The notes below the pieces were generated by a model, which had not been told where the DNA came from, searched no databases, and saw only the letters and a program-made list of their open reading frames with translations. A DNA stretch of 64,000 nucleotides, from assembly GCA_902609885.1 (NCBI GenBank), contig CACLTT010000002.1, positions 115,661 through 179,660 of the forward strand, read 5' to 3'. The stretch comes from an uncultured Candidatus Hydrogenedens sp. (GTDB lineage Bacteria; Desulfobacterota_D; UBA1144). Positions 29,171 to 38,150 of the stretch are shown here, piece after piece (position 1 is the first letter of the stretch; the number at the start of each line of letters is the position of its first letter). The position numbers and the translations under genes were made by a program.

Positions 29171-32137
29171 ATGAATAAAGAAAAGCAAAAAAATAACACT
29201 GGAACTTTAAATAGAAGAGATTTCTTAAAAGCCTTAAGCGCCATTGGTGGAGCTGCTGTAATTTCTTCAGGATGTACACCGGAACCTCTAGATAAATTAG
29301 TTTCATATGCAGTTCCCCCAGATAACGTGATTCCTGGAATTGCCAATTATTATACGTCTGTAATTCCAAATTCTCCTGTTGGAACCCCTGTTGTTGTAAG
29401 AGTTAGAGAGGGAAGGGCTATTAAAGTTGAAGGAAATACTAATGATCCAATTACATCTGGTAGCACCTCAGCTGAAGATCAGGCTACATTACAAACACTA
29501 TATGATCCTGATAGAATTAAACAACCATTATTTAGAAATAATAGAGAAAATTTGACTGCAATAACCTATGTTGCGGCAACGGATATTTTAGTTGAGAACA
29601 TAAAAGATAGTTCAAAAAAAGGATATATTATCTCAAATAATACAACGGGCTGTTGTGATGATCTTCTAAATTCTCTTGCTGAAAAAATTAATGCAAAAAG
29701 AATAAAATATGAACCACTAAGCTATGAAAATATCAAGTATGCAAATCAAATATCATATGGAGAAAATAAATTACCTACATACCATATTGAAAAAGCAGAT
29801 TATCTATTGAACTTCGGCGCCGATTTTTTAGAGACTTGGCTTTCCTCATCTGAATATTCAAAAAGATTCACTGAAATGCATGCTTTTGATGGAAAAACTC
29901 GTGGCACGTTTGTTCATATTGATCCCAAATTGACTTTAACTGGATCTATGGCCGACGAATGGGTTCCAATTTCTCCATACAAAAATCTTTATTTGGTCCT
30001 AGGGATCATAAATTATATAAAATTAAATAAATTAAATGTGAATCCAATTCCAAATGTTTTTCCAAATTTGTATATGTATTCTATAAGCGAAACATCTAGA
30101 CTTACTGGGGTTCCTGAAGAAACTATAATTAAAATTGCAAAAGATTTTACTTCTTCCAAGTCTTCTATAGCAATTGGTGGTGGTTATGCCTCCTCCGCAT
30201 CAAATGATTATAAAACTATTGTGGCAATCAACCTTCTAAATGAAATAACAGGCAATGGAGATAAGATTGATTTTGATAATACATTAAAGTTATCAGATGC
30301 CTCAAAATTTTCAGAGATAAAATCTTTTATTCAAGATGCAAAATCTGGAAATGTAGATTTCGTTTTAGTTTATAATTGTAATCCAGTCTACAATGTTCCC
30401 AAGTCTTTTGGATTTGAGAAAGCTTTTAAAAAAATTAACCATAGAGTTTCTACATCTATGTTATCTGATGAAACAACAGAACTATGTGATCTGATAATTC
30501 CAGATCTTCACTCTTTTGAAAAATGGGGAGATTATGAAGGTAAAACAGGAAATAGATATATAATGCAGCCTGTAATGAAACCTCTCTATGATGGTGTGTC
30601 AGTTGAGCAAACTCTTATCAATGTTATTAATAGAATTGTAGTTGATGATTCTAATAAAATTGATTCTGACTTTTATAATTATTTAAGAAATAAATGGATG
30701 GAATATAGCTCTGAAGTGGAAAATTTTGAAAATTTCTGGAATAAAATTGTAAAAGATGGAGGAATTTTTAACAAAAATGAAAGTTATTCTATTGCATCTT
30801 TTAACAGTGACTTATCTTTAGGAAGTAACATTGAATCAGAAACAAAATCTTCTAATGACGCTCTTAGTTTATATATAACTCCTTCTTATAAGTTTTATGA
30901 TGGTAGAAGTTCAAATAATTCTTGGTTACAGGAGCTCCCAGATTTACTAACAACTGCTGTATGGGATTCTTGGGTTGAGATAAATTCTAATCTTGCAAAA
31001 AAATTAAATATTAAAGAAGGTGATTATCTAGAAATTTCCGCAAATGGTAGGAAAATTATAACTCAGGCTTATCTAACACCTGCAATTAGTCCTGAAACTT
31101 TATCAATATCAATGGGCCAAGGCCATACATCTATGGGTAGATATGCAAAAGATCGAGGGGTTAATCCAATAGATTTAATATCTGACTCGATCGATAGTAA
31201 GACTGGTGGATTAGATGTATCTACAAAAGTTAAAATTAAAAAGACTGGTGACTGGGAAAAGTTAGTAAAAGTTCAACACTCTTTTTCTCAAGAAAATAGA
31301 GATATAGTCCAGACTATACCAATGTCTAAATTGCTGAGTAAGGATGACCATCATCACGATCACCATGGTGGACATAAAGAATATGACATGTATAGAGAGT
31401 ATGATTATTTTGTCCATAAATGGGGAATGACCATTGATTTAGATAAATGTACTGGTTGCGGTGCATGTGTAGTTGCCTGCTATGCAGAGAATAATATTCC
31501 AGTAGTTGGGAAAGAGCAAGTTGGAAATGGTAGATACATGTCATGGCTTACGCTAGAAAGATTTCAAGATGAAATTAAAGACGAATCTACTGGGATAACA
31601 AGAATTGATACCAGAATTCTTCCACAAATGTGTCAACATTGTGAAAATGCACCTTGCGAACCCGTTTGTCCCGTATTTGCAACCTATCATAACCCTGAAG
31701 GAATAAATCTTATGGTATACAGCAGATGTGTTGGAACTAGATATTGTTCAAATAACTGTTCCTATAAAGTTAGAAGATTCAACTGGTTTACCTATGCAGC
31801 TCCTGAGCCATTAAATTTACAGCTAAATCCTGATGTTACGGTTAGGTCAAAAGGGGTAATGGAAAAATGTAATTTTTGTTTCCATAAAATAGGGATTGCT
31901 AAAGATAAGGCAAAAGATGAGAAAAGAAAAATGACAAATGATGAGATTGCAACAATCACTGCTTGTCAAACAGCATGTGGATGTGGAGCTATAGAATTTG
32001 GTGATCTAAATGATCCTGAAAGTAAAGTTACTAAATTATCACATGATAAAAGGGCATATTCACTTTTAGGTGAGCTAAATACAAGACCATCAGTAAAATA
32101 TCTTAAAAAAATTGAAAAGGATAATGCAAAAGCATGA
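29171..32137 (+). CDS. actB: ACIII iron-sulfur/molybdopterin-like subunit ActB
   Basis: ActB (988 aa) fuses a molybdopterin-oxidoreductase-like domain (about residues 60-700) to a ferredoxin-like domain (about 745-970). The N-terminus has a Tat-type 'NRRDFLKAL' motif and a lipobox-like 'SSGC'. The first domain lacks the usual N-terminal cluster cysteines, as expected of ACIII where no Mo cofactor is bound (family knowledge). The second carries 'CTGCGACVVAC', 'CQHCENAPCEPVCP', 'CVGTRYCSNNC', 'CNFC' and 'CQTACGCGAI', enough for three 4Fe-4S and one 3Fe-4S clusters. A His-rich linker (DDHHHDHHGGH) joins the domains. Its ATG follows actA by 13 nt; its end overlaps actC by 4 nt. Confidence 0.96.
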   Translation: MNKEKQKNNTGTLNRRDFLKALSAIGGAAVISSGCTPEPLDKLVSYAVPPDNVIPGIANYYTSVIPNSPVGTPVVVRVREGRAIKVEGNTNDPITSGSTSAEDQATLQTLYDPDRIKQPLFRNNRENLTAITYVAATDILVENIKDSSKKGYIISNNTTGCCDDLLNSLAEKINAKRIKYEPLSYENIKYANQISYGENKLPTYHIEKADYLLNFGADFLETWLSSSEYSKRFTEMHAFDGKTRGTFVHIDPKLTLTGSMADEWVPISPYKNLYLVLGIINYIKLNKLNVNPIPNVFPNLYMYSISETSRLTGVPEETIIKIAKDFTSSKSSIAIGGGYASSASNDYKTIVAINLLNEITGNGDKIDFDNTLKLSDASKFSEIKSFIQDAKSGNVDFVLVYNCNPVYNVPKSFGFEKAFKKINHRVSTSMLSDETTELCDLIIPDLHSFEKWGDYEGKTGNRYIMQPVMKPLYDGVSVEQTLINVINRIVVDDSNKIDSDFYNYLRNKWMEYSSEVENFENFWNKIVKDGGIFNKNESYSIASFNSDLSLGSNIESETKSSNDALSLYITPSYKFYDGRSSNNSWLQELPDLLTTAVWDSWVEINSNLAKKLNIKEGDYLEISANGRKIITQAYLTPAISPETLSISMGQGHTSMGRYAKDRGVNPIDLISDSIDSKTGGLDVSTKVKIKKTGDWEKLVKVQHSFSQENRDIVQTIPMSKLLSKDDHHHDHHGGHKEYDMYREYDYFVHKWGMTIDLDKCTGCGACVVACYAENNIPVVGKEQVGNGRYMSWLTLERFQDEIKDESTGITRIDTRILPQMCQHCENAPCEPVCPVFATYHNPEGINLMVYSRCVGTRYCSNNCSYKVRRFNWFTYAAPEPLNLQLNPDVTVRSKGVMEKCNFCFHKIGIAKDKAKDEKRKMTNDEIATITACQTACGCGAIEFGDLNDPESKVTKLSHDKRAYSLLGELNTRPSVKYLKKIEKDNAKA

Positions 32138-33486
32138 GCAACTTTGATTCACTATCAGCATCAGAAAAATATTCTCATCTAAATGAGACTGTTATGAATA
32201 TGCTTAATAAACCTGGTTGGGGTTGGTGGGCAATTTTTGCAGTTGATATGATGTTTTTAGCTTTTGGAATTTATTGTTTCATATACCAAATATATACAGG
32301 ACTGGGTGTTGCTGGTTATAGTCATCCAGTTTTATGGGGAGTATATATTACAAACTTTGTTTTTTGGGTTGGTATCGCTCACTCTGGGACTTTAATCTCA
32401 GCGGTGCTTTTTTTATTTAGAGCAAGATTCAGAATGTCAATTTATAGAATTGCTGAGGCTATGACAGTATTTGCAGTTGCAACTGCAGGACTATTTCCAA
32501 TCATCCATTTAGGTAGACCTTGGAATTTTTATTGGCTTTTACCATATCCAAACCAAAGGGGTTTATGGGTTAACTTTGACTCTCCACTTTTATGGGATGT
32601 TTTTGCAGTAAGTACTTATGCAACCATTAGTTCAGTCTTCTTTTTTATTGGTATGATTCCTGATATTGCAGCTATTAGAGACACTGTAGTAGGAAAAGCA
32701 AAAAAGGTTTTTTATTCTGTAGCTTCTTTGGGATGGAAAGGATCTAGTTGGGAGTGGGGTCATTATACTAGGGCTTATTTTTATTTTGCCTGTTTCGCAA
32801 CTCCATTGGTAATATCAGTCCATAGTGTTGTTTCGTGGGATTTTGCAATGGCAAATACTCCAGGATGGCATACTACAATTTTTCCACCCTATTTTGTAGC
32901 GGGTGCTATTTTTTCTGGTTTAGCAATGGTTATAACTTTATGTATACCACTGAGATATATTTTTAAACTCGAAGATTATATTACAATGGATAATTTTGAT
33001 GGAATGTCAAAAATGATTATTTTGACTTCAAGCATTGTTTTTTATGCTTATTTAATTGAATTTTTTATTGCTTGGTATAGCGGAAATAAATATGAATATG
33101 ATCAATTTATTTACAGAGCTGTTGGCGATTACGCTTTATTTTATTGGATTATGATGTTTTGTAATGGGATTGTTCCACATTTATTATGGTTTAAAAAAAT
33201 AAGACAAAATCTCATGATTCTCTTTATTATTACGTTATTAATTAATATTGGAATGTGGTTTGAAAGATTTAATATCATTGTCATTTCACTTTCAAAAGAA
33301 TTTGAGCCTGGTTCTTGGGGATTGTACAAGCCCTCCTGGGTTGAGATTGGAATTACGGTCGGAAGTTTTGCATGGTTCTTTATGTTTTTCTTGATATTTG
33401 TTAGAACTCTTCCTGCTCTTTCTATTGCGGAGATAAAAGAAATATTACCTGTCCCTAAAAAGAATGGAGGCAGTTCTCATGAGTAA
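32134..33486 (+). CDS. actC: ACIII NrfD-like membrane subunit ActC
   Basis: ActC is a polytopic NrfD/PsrC-family protein (450 aa, about 10 helices). In ACIII it binds quinol and contributes a proton path (established for Rhodothermus marinus and Flavobacterium enzymes). Visible family features are 'NKPGWGWWAIFAVDM' entering helix 1, 'FWVGIAHSGTLISAVLFLFRA', 'PIIHLGRPW' and 'VISVHSVVSWDFA'. It is a paralogue of ActF in the same operon. The start overlaps actB (ATGA) and the 3' end overlaps actD by 8 nt. Confidence 0.96.
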   Translation: MSNFDSLSASEKYSHLNETVMNMLNKPGWGWWAIFAVDMMFLAFGIYCFIYQIYTGLGVAGYSHPVLWGVYITNFVFWVGIAHSGTLISAVLFLFRARFRMSIYRIAEAMTVFAVATAGLFPIIHLGRPWNFYWLLPYPNQRGLWVNFDSPLLWDVFAVSTYATISSVFFFIGMIPDIAAIRDTVVGKAKKVFYSVASLGWKGSSWEWGHYTRAYFYFACFATPLVISVHSVVSWDFAMANTPGWHTTIFPPYFVAGAIFSGLAMVITLCIPLRYIFKLEDYITMDNFDGMSKMIILTSSIVFYAYLIEFFIAWYSGNKYEYDQFIYRAVGDYALFYWIMMFCNGIVPHLLWFKKIRQNLMILFIITLLINIGMWFERFNIIVISLSKEFEPGSWGLYKPSWVEIGITVGSFAWFFMFFLIFVRTLPALSIAEIKEILPVPKKNGGSSHE

Positions 33487-34171
33487 AAGCAATCAAAATA
33501 TTCTTGGTATTTATACTTATGTGGATGTTCTTGTTGATGCAATAAAAAAATTAAGAGCTGAAGGTTTTGAGAATTTAAGAGTATTCTCTCCAGTTCCTAA
33601 CCATGAAATAGAAGATGCTCTCGATACCGGAAAAGAGCCTAGTAAAATAAAATATTTTACTTTTTGTGGTGCAATTTTAGGAGCCTTGGTTGGAGTATGC
33701 TTTACTGTTTTGACTTCGATAGACTGGCCAATAGTTACCAGCGCAAAACCGATTGTTTCAATTCCTCCTTATATGATTATTATATTTGAGTGTATGATCT
33801 TGATAGGAGGCCTTTCAACATTTCTAGGTCTCATAATTAATTCTCGATTAAGAAAAGATACTTCTCCAGAGCTTTATGATGAAAGATTTAGTGATAATAA
33901 GTTTGGGATTTTAGTCAATTGCAACCCAGATGATTTAGAAAAAATTGAAAATATACTTCGTGATTTTGGTACTGATGAAGTTCAGGTAAATGGAGTTTTA
34001 AAAGTGGAAGCCAAAGAGGAAGAAATAAAAGAGGAAGCCAAAGAGGAAGAAATAAAAGAGGAAGCCAAAGTTGAAGAAGTAAAAGAGGAAGAAGTAAAAG
34101 AGGAAGCCAAAGTTGAAGAAGTAAAAGAGGAAGAAGCCAACCCCGATATTACGGAGGTTAAGAATGATTAA
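33479..34171 (+). CDS. actD: ACIII subunit ActD (DUF3341) with repeat-expanded charged tail
   Basis: ActD is a two-helix membrane subunit with a cytoplasmic DUF3341 domain. Here residues 1-50 start 'ILGIYTYVDVLVDAIKKLR', two hydrophobic helices follow (about 57-78 and 95-118), then 'FGILVNCNPDDLEKIENIL'. I start at ATG 33479 because GGAGG lies 8 nt upstream; the ORF track begins five codons earlier. The last 55 residues are a low-complexity Lys/Glu/Ala tail made by in-frame DNA repeats (34010-34135), which I do not recall from characterised ActD proteins. The stop overlaps actE by 8 nt. Confidence 0.9.
   Translation: MSKSNQNILGIYTYVDVLVDAIKKLRAEGFENLRVFSPVPNHEIEDALDTGKEPSKIKYFTFCGAILGALVGVCFTVLTSIDWPIVTSAKPIVSIPPYMIIIFECMILIGGLSTFLGLIINSRLRKDTSPELYDERFSDNKFGILVNCNPDDLEKIENILRDFGTDEVQVNGVLKVEAKEEEIKEEAKEEEIKEEAKVEEVKEEEVKEEAKVEEVKEEEANPDITEVKND
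34010..34135 (+). repeat. In-frame minisatellite in actD
   Basis: Units begin with GCC-AAA and end with GAG-GAA. Two perfect 27-bp copies (34010-34036 and 34037-34063) precede a 42-bp and a 30-bp variant copy (34064-34105, 34106-34135), in which AAAGAGGAA becomes AAAGTTGAA. They encode AKEEEIKEE and AKVEEVKEE-type repeats. The multiple-of-three lengths preserve the frame, so copy number could change without disrupting the protein. Confidence 0.9.
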
Positions 34172-34673
34172 TAATTTTTTTAAATTTTTTTCTATAATGT
34201 TTTTAATAACATCTTTAAGTGTCAATGCACTCCCCTGGTCAACAGATATGTGGGACCACCCTAGTATCAAACCCTATGAAGAGGCTAGACCTTATCCTGA
34301 AAACAATATAAGAAGAGAAGAGACCGTAAGAGAGCTAAGCAGGGAAGAATATGAAGGAATTGCTACAGGACCTAATAGAGGTTCGGTTTCAATTGAAAAA
34401 GGAAAAGAGTTGTATGGAACATATTGTTACTCATGTCATGGCATGGACGGTGGTGGTTATGGTCCTGTTATCAAAAATGATTTAAGGAAAAATGCATATT
34501 TTTATCCAGTAAATTTAAAACAAGCTCAAACTCAAGGTAGAACCGATGGGTACATATTTGCATATATAAGGTATGGTGGAAAAGTTATGATGCCGGCATA
34601 TGGAAGAATAAATGAGCAAGAAGCCTGGGATATAGTTTATTATGTCAGATATCTACAAGGAAAAGTAAAATAA
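34164..34673 (+). CDS. actE: ACIII monohaem cytochrome c subunit ActE
   Basis: ActE is the single-haem cytochrome c of ACIII, likely passing electrons to the terminal oxidase or a soluble carrier. The 169-aa protein has an N-terminal signal or anchor segment (about residues 4-22), one haem motif CYSCH followed by 'GMDGGGYGP', and an axial Met in 'VMMPAYGRI' before the helix 'AWDIVYYVRYLQ'. There is no lipobox cysteine at the signal end, although ActE is often described as a lipoprotein, so an uncleaved anchor or a soluble form is possible. It overlaps actD. Confidence 0.93.
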   Translation: MINNFFKFFSIMFLITSLSVNALPWSTDMWDHPSIKPYEEARPYPENNIRREETVRELSREEYEGIATGPNRGSVSIEKGKELYGTYCYSCHGMDGGGYGPVIKNDLRKNAYFYPVNLKQAQTQGRTDGYIFAYIRYGGKVMMPAYGRINEQEAWDIVYYVRYLQGKVK

Positions 34674-34691
34674 TTTGGTGATATTTTAAAA

Positions 34692-35921
34692 ATGAGTCAA
34701 GATTTAAATAAAATATTAGTCTTTCCAAGTAAATTAACTTTATTCTTATATTCTGGAATTTTAATAGGACTGTTATCTTTTATATCTTATTTAATTTCAG
34801 GCCATGCGGACTTAGCTTGGTCTGCTTTCCATGTTAATTTTCTTTTTTGGGCAGGAGTTAGCCATGGGGGAATACTGTTTGCTGCTGCAATGAGAATTAC
34901 ACAATCAAGTTGGGGAAGGCCCATGATGAGAATTTTTGAATCTTTTGGTTCATTTATCCCAATTGTTTTTATTTTTATAATTTTTCTATATATAGGCGGC
35001 GAGTATACACTTCCGTATATGACAAAGGATTATGTTTATACCCAAAAAGTTCTTTGGTTAGGCGAGGGTTTTGTTTTTGGTAGAACTTTCTTAATGATAG
35101 GTGGACTACATTTATTAATATATTTTTATCTATATAATTCATTGAGACAAGATTTAGCAGGATCAACAATGACCCAAGGATTTTTTTCTTTTTTATCTAA
35201 GCCTCTCTTAGAGAATGAGAATAATTTTGATTCAAAACTATATAAGTTATCTATAGCGATTGCTTTTATATATGCTTTATCAATGAGTTTTATCGCATTT
35301 GATTTTATAATGTCATTAGATACGCATTTTTACAGTACACTATTTGGCATTTACTATTTTATGGCTTCAGTTTTGGCGGCTTTAATGCTGACAGTAATAA
35401 TATCCTCAATGTTAACCTTAAAGTTTAATTTACAAAAAGTTATTACTGAAATGCAATTTTATGATTGTGGAAAACTGATGTTTGGATTGTCAGTATTTTG
35501 GTTATACAGTATGTATTCCCAGTTTCTCCCAATTTGGTATGCGAATATGCCTGAAGAGACGGGATTTGTTGGATTAAGAGTTTTTGAAGAGCCATATAAA
35601 ACTTTCATTTGGGCTATTTTGACTTGCGTCTTTATAATTCCTTTTGTTTCATTGATTCCTAGAACAACTAAATTAGTAAAACCTATAATAGCTTCTATAG
35701 CATCTGTATCATTTTTTGGATTATTCTTGGAAAAAATATGGTTGGTTTATCCTTCCTTAATGCATGATCATTTCCATATAGGATTGGAAATTATTCTTAT
35801 AACTTTTGGATTTTTATGTTTATTCTTATTATGTGTTACAAAATTTCTATCAATTTTTCCTGTTTATGTTTCAAAAGATAAATATTTATTAAAAAAGCTT
35901 GAGAATGGAGATCACCATTAA
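34692..35921 (+). CDS. actF: ACIII NrfD-like membrane subunit ActF
   Basis: ActF is the second NrfD/PsrC-like polytopic subunit of ACIII (409 aa, about 10 helices). It shares with ActC the 'HVNFLFWAGVSHGGILFAA' helix and mid-protein Trp/Tyr-rich helices such as 'FWLYSMYSQFLPIWYANMPEETG'. The C-terminal part includes 'YPSLMHDHFHIGLEI'. ActC and ActF together form the membrane core. It is followed with a TAATG overlap by a 51-codon membrane ORF absent from the supplied track. No cytochrome oxidase genes follow. Confidence 0.95.
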   Translation: MSQDLNKILVFPSKLTLFLYSGILIGLLSFISYLISGHADLAWSAFHVNFLFWAGVSHGGILFAAAMRITQSSWGRPMMRIFESFGSFIPIVFIFIIFLYIGGEYTLPYMTKDYVYTQKVLWLGEGFVFGRTFLMIGGLHLLIYFYLYNSLRQDLAGSTMTQGFFSFLSKPLLENENNFDSKLYKLSIAIAFIYALSMSFIAFDFIMSLDTHFYSTLFGIYYFMASVLAALMLTVIISSMLTLKFNLQKVITEMQFYDCGKLMFGLSVFWLYSMYSQFLPIWYANMPEETGFVGLRVFEEPYKTFIWAILTCVFIIPFVSLIPRTTKLVKPIIASIASVSFFGLFLEKIWLVYPSLMHDHFHIGLEIILITFGFLCLFLLCVTKFLSIFPVYVSKDKYLLKKLENGDHH

Positions 35922-36076
35922 TGGATAAAAAAAGTAATATTCTTGGTAAAGCCGGTGCCGTTGGTTTTGCATTGGGAGTTTTTGGTTTTATATCACTTTT
36001 GATAACAATTTCATTCTTAGGCCCCTTTATTCCTCATCTAATCCGTATAGTATTTAATATATATTATGGCGGATAA
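35921..36076 (+). CDS. Small single-helix membrane protein coupled to actF (possible accessory ACIII subunit)
   Basis: This 51-codon ORF is too short for the supplied track. ATG 35921 overlaps the actF stop (TAATG) and TAA 36074-36076 lies 11 nt inside purM. The product is MDKKSNILGK followed by a Gly/Phe/Leu-rich hydrophobic helix (about residues 11-35) and a short tail ending NIYYGG. One predicted helix with a charged N-terminus suits an accessory respiratory-complex subunit. Translational coupling to actF supports that, but no homology is claimed. Confidence 0.7.
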   Translation: MDKKSNILGKAGAVGFALGVFGFISLLITISFLGPFIPHLIRIVFNIYYGG

Positions 36077-37085
36077 AAAAATAACTTATAAAAATTCTGG
36101 TGTAAATATTGATGAAGGTAATTTATTTGTAAAAAAAATTCAACCATTTGTTAAAAGTACATCTACAAAAAATGTTCTTTCTGGAACTTCCTCATTTGCG
36201 GCATTATACAAATTAGATATTAATAAGATAAAAGATCCAGTTCTAGTATCATGTACTGATGGAGTTGGAACTAAAGTTCAGATAGGTGTTAAAACAAATA
36301 AAATTGATGGTTTGGGCATAGACTTAGTTGCCATGTGCATCAATGATCTTATTTGCACTGGAGCCAAACCTTTATTTTTTTTAGATTATATCTCAACATC
36401 TAAATTATCTGCAATTTATCATTCGAGAATTGTAAAAAGTATAAGCATAGGGTGTAACCAAGCAAAATGTTCAATTGTTGGAGGTGAGACAGCTGAGATG
36501 CCTAACATGTATAAGAAAGGTGAGTTTGATATTGCCGGCTTTAGTATTGGAGTAGTTGATAAAAAGAATATTATTAAAAAAAATAATGTTAGAAAAGGGG
36601 ATATCCTTATAGGTTTAGCTTCATCTGGCCCCCACTCGAATGGCTATTCTTTGATTAGAAAAATATACTCTACCAAAAAATTAAATGATTCATCTAATAA
36701 AAAACTTTTAAATGCAATAATGAAACCAACTAAAATATATTCAGAAATTATTAGTAAAATAAATAGACCAAATTGTGGAATTACGGGAATTGCACATATT
36801 ACAGGTGGTGGATTGTCTGAAAATATCCCAAGAATAATGAGTAATGATCTAGGAATTATTATCAACAAGAATAATTGGAAATTACCCAGCCTTTTTTTAG
36901 ATATAATGGATAAGTCCAAATTAAATTTTCAAGAAATGTCTAGAGTTTTTAATATGGGAATTGGCATGGTTTTGAGTGTAAAGAAAAAACATGTTCAATC
37001 AGTTAAAAAATCATTGAATAGTATTAATGAAAAATATTATATTATTGGCGAAGTTGTTCCAAAAAAAGGATTTAAAATTATCTAA
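36066..37085 (+). CDS. purM: Phosphoribosylformylglycinamidine cyclo-ligase (AIR synthase)
   Basis: PurM closes the imidazole ring in purine synthesis, giving AIR, which is also the ThiC substrate. The 339-aa protein begins 'ITYKNSGVNIDEGN' and has 'LVSCTDGVGTKVQIG', 'MCINDLICTGAKPLFFLDY', 'VGGETAEMPNMY' and 'GLASSGPHSNGYSLIR', all diagnostic. It overlaps the preceding small ORF by 11 nt, so it is apparently read as the last gene of the ACIII operon. purN, its usual partner, is absent. It converges with the TonB-like gene with an 8-nt overlap. Confidence 0.96.
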   Translation: MADKKITYKNSGVNIDEGNLFVKKIQPFVKSTSTKNVLSGTSSFAALYKLDINKIKDPVLVSCTDGVGTKVQIGVKTNKIDGLGIDLVAMCINDLICTGAKPLFFLDYISTSKLSAIYHSRIVKSISIGCNQAKCSIVGGETAEMPNMYKKGEFDIAGFSIGVVDKKNIIKKNNVRKGDILIGLASSGPHSNGYSLIRKIYSTKKLNDSSNKKLLNAIMKPTKIYSEIISKINRPNCGITGIAHITGGGLSENIPRIMSNDLGIIINKNNWKLPSLFLDIMDKSKLNFQEMSRVFNMGIGMVLSVKKKHVQSVKKSLNSINEKYYIIGEVVPKKGFKII

Positions 37086-37875
37086 ACCCCCAAGAACCAA
37101 GAGTATATAAAAATGCAACTCTGATATTGAGCTTTTCTAGGCTACCCCATGAATTAGGAAAAGGTGGATATGGTGCTGCATCTATTATGGAGTCTTTAGC
37201 CTCATTATCTAATAATTCATATCCTGATGAATTCAAAATTTTTATATCAACTAATTTGCCATTTTTATTTAAAGACATTAATACTCTAACTTTTCCTGAG
37301 TGACCTTTTAAATAAGATTCCCTAGGATAAGACCATACCATTTCAATTTTTCTTTTAATTTTAATAAAATAAGAAATGTATTTAAATTCTTTGGTATTAA
37401 GGTCAACTGTTTCTTCGTTCTTTAAAGTATCTTTAGATGAAATTTTTGGTTTAAAAATACTTTCTTGAGATTCTATTAAGTCTTTAGATTCCTTTGCAAC
37501 TTGCTTATTTTTCCTTTTAGGTAAATCACCTAAATCATCTATGTTCCTCTTTTTTTCTTCATCCATAGACTCTTCATTGTTCTTAGATAGTTTAGACTTT
37601 TTACTTTCTAGCTGGGGTTTTTGGAAATTATCAATTTTATCTTTCGGGGCAGACTCTTTTTCCGATTTATTATTTTTAGTTGCAAACTTATTTGAATCAT
37701 TCAGGATTTCATTATCATCTTGAATAATCTCAGTAATTTCAATGTATTTTAAAGGTTTTTTATATTTAAATTCAAAATCTGAGAGTATTATTGCAACAGC
37801 AAATACAAGCAAATGTATTATTATCGAAAGAAATAAAAAAATATCTTTTCTAATTTTTTGAAGTAAATTCTTCAT
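37078..37875 (-). CDS. TonB/TolA-like energy transducer
   Basis: The 265-aa protein has a short cytoplasmic start, one membrane helix (about residues 12-33), a long Lys/Glu/Ser-rich linker and a C-terminal TonB-type domain. That domain reads 'VWSYPRESYLKGHSGKVRVLMSLNKNG', then 'AAPYPPFP' and a final beta strand. The linker is charged rather than Pro-rich, so it resembles TolA-like linkers more than classical TonB. An ExbB/ExbD-type pair is encoded at 50.6 kb, unlinked. It could energise outer-membrane receptors or the Tol system; the C-terminal domain favours TonB. Confidence 0.8.
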   Translation of the reverse strand: MKNLLQKIRKDIFLFLSIIIHLLVFAVAIILSDFEFKYKKPLKYIEITEIIQDDNEILNDSNKFATKNNKSEKESAPKDKIDNFQKPQLESKKSKLSKNNEESMDEEKKRNIDDLGDLPKRKNKQVAKESKDLIESQESIFKPKISSKDTLKNEETVDLNTKEFKYISYFIKIKRKIEMVWSYPRESYLKGHSGKVRVLMSLNKNGKLVDIKILNSSGYELLDNEAKDSIIDAAPYPPFPNSWGSLEKLNIRVAFLYTLGSWGFR

Positions 37876-37910
37876 TTATTTTAACTCAATAAAATGTATC
37901 ATTAGTATAG

Positions 37911-38150
37911 ATGTTTTTAGCCAGAGTTTCTCTTTTTTTGCTTATTTTTGTTGGATTTAGTTTAAATTCTTTTTCTTCTCCAAGAGAAAATTGGAATTAT
38001 GGAAAAAAAGGAAAAGAAATAAAACATCATACAGAAAATATCAGAGTTAGAGATCTAACTAAAAAAAATGAAGACTCATCCGATAATAAAACTATCAACA
38101 GTAAAGAAGAAAAAGTATATAAGCCTGGAACCCCTAGGGATAGATATTAA
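37911..38150 (+). CDS. Small exported protein of unknown function
   Basis: This 79-aa product has a hydrophobic N-terminal signal sequence (about residues 5-22, SLFLLIFVGFSLNSFSS) and a short polar, Lys-rich mature part ending PGTPRDRY. I recognise no domain. It is divergent from the TonB-like gene across 35 nt and immediately precedes a lipoprotein gene with no gap, so the pair is likely co-expressed. Both are envelope proteins. Confidence 0.65.
   Translation: MFLARVSLFLLIFVGFSLNSFSSPRENWNYGKKGKEIKHHTENIRVRDLTKKNEDSSDNKTINSKEEKVYKPGTPRDRY

Noticed and set aside
34010-34135. Possible CRISPR-like repeat array
   Set aside because: The units are contiguous, in frame and without spacers; they encode the ActD tail.
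33998-34270. 90-aa minus-strand ORF rich in Phe/Leu/Tyr (FLFYFF repeats)
   Set aside because: It is the antisense of the actD minisatellite; the regular pattern comes from the repeats, and actD and actE fully explain the DNA.
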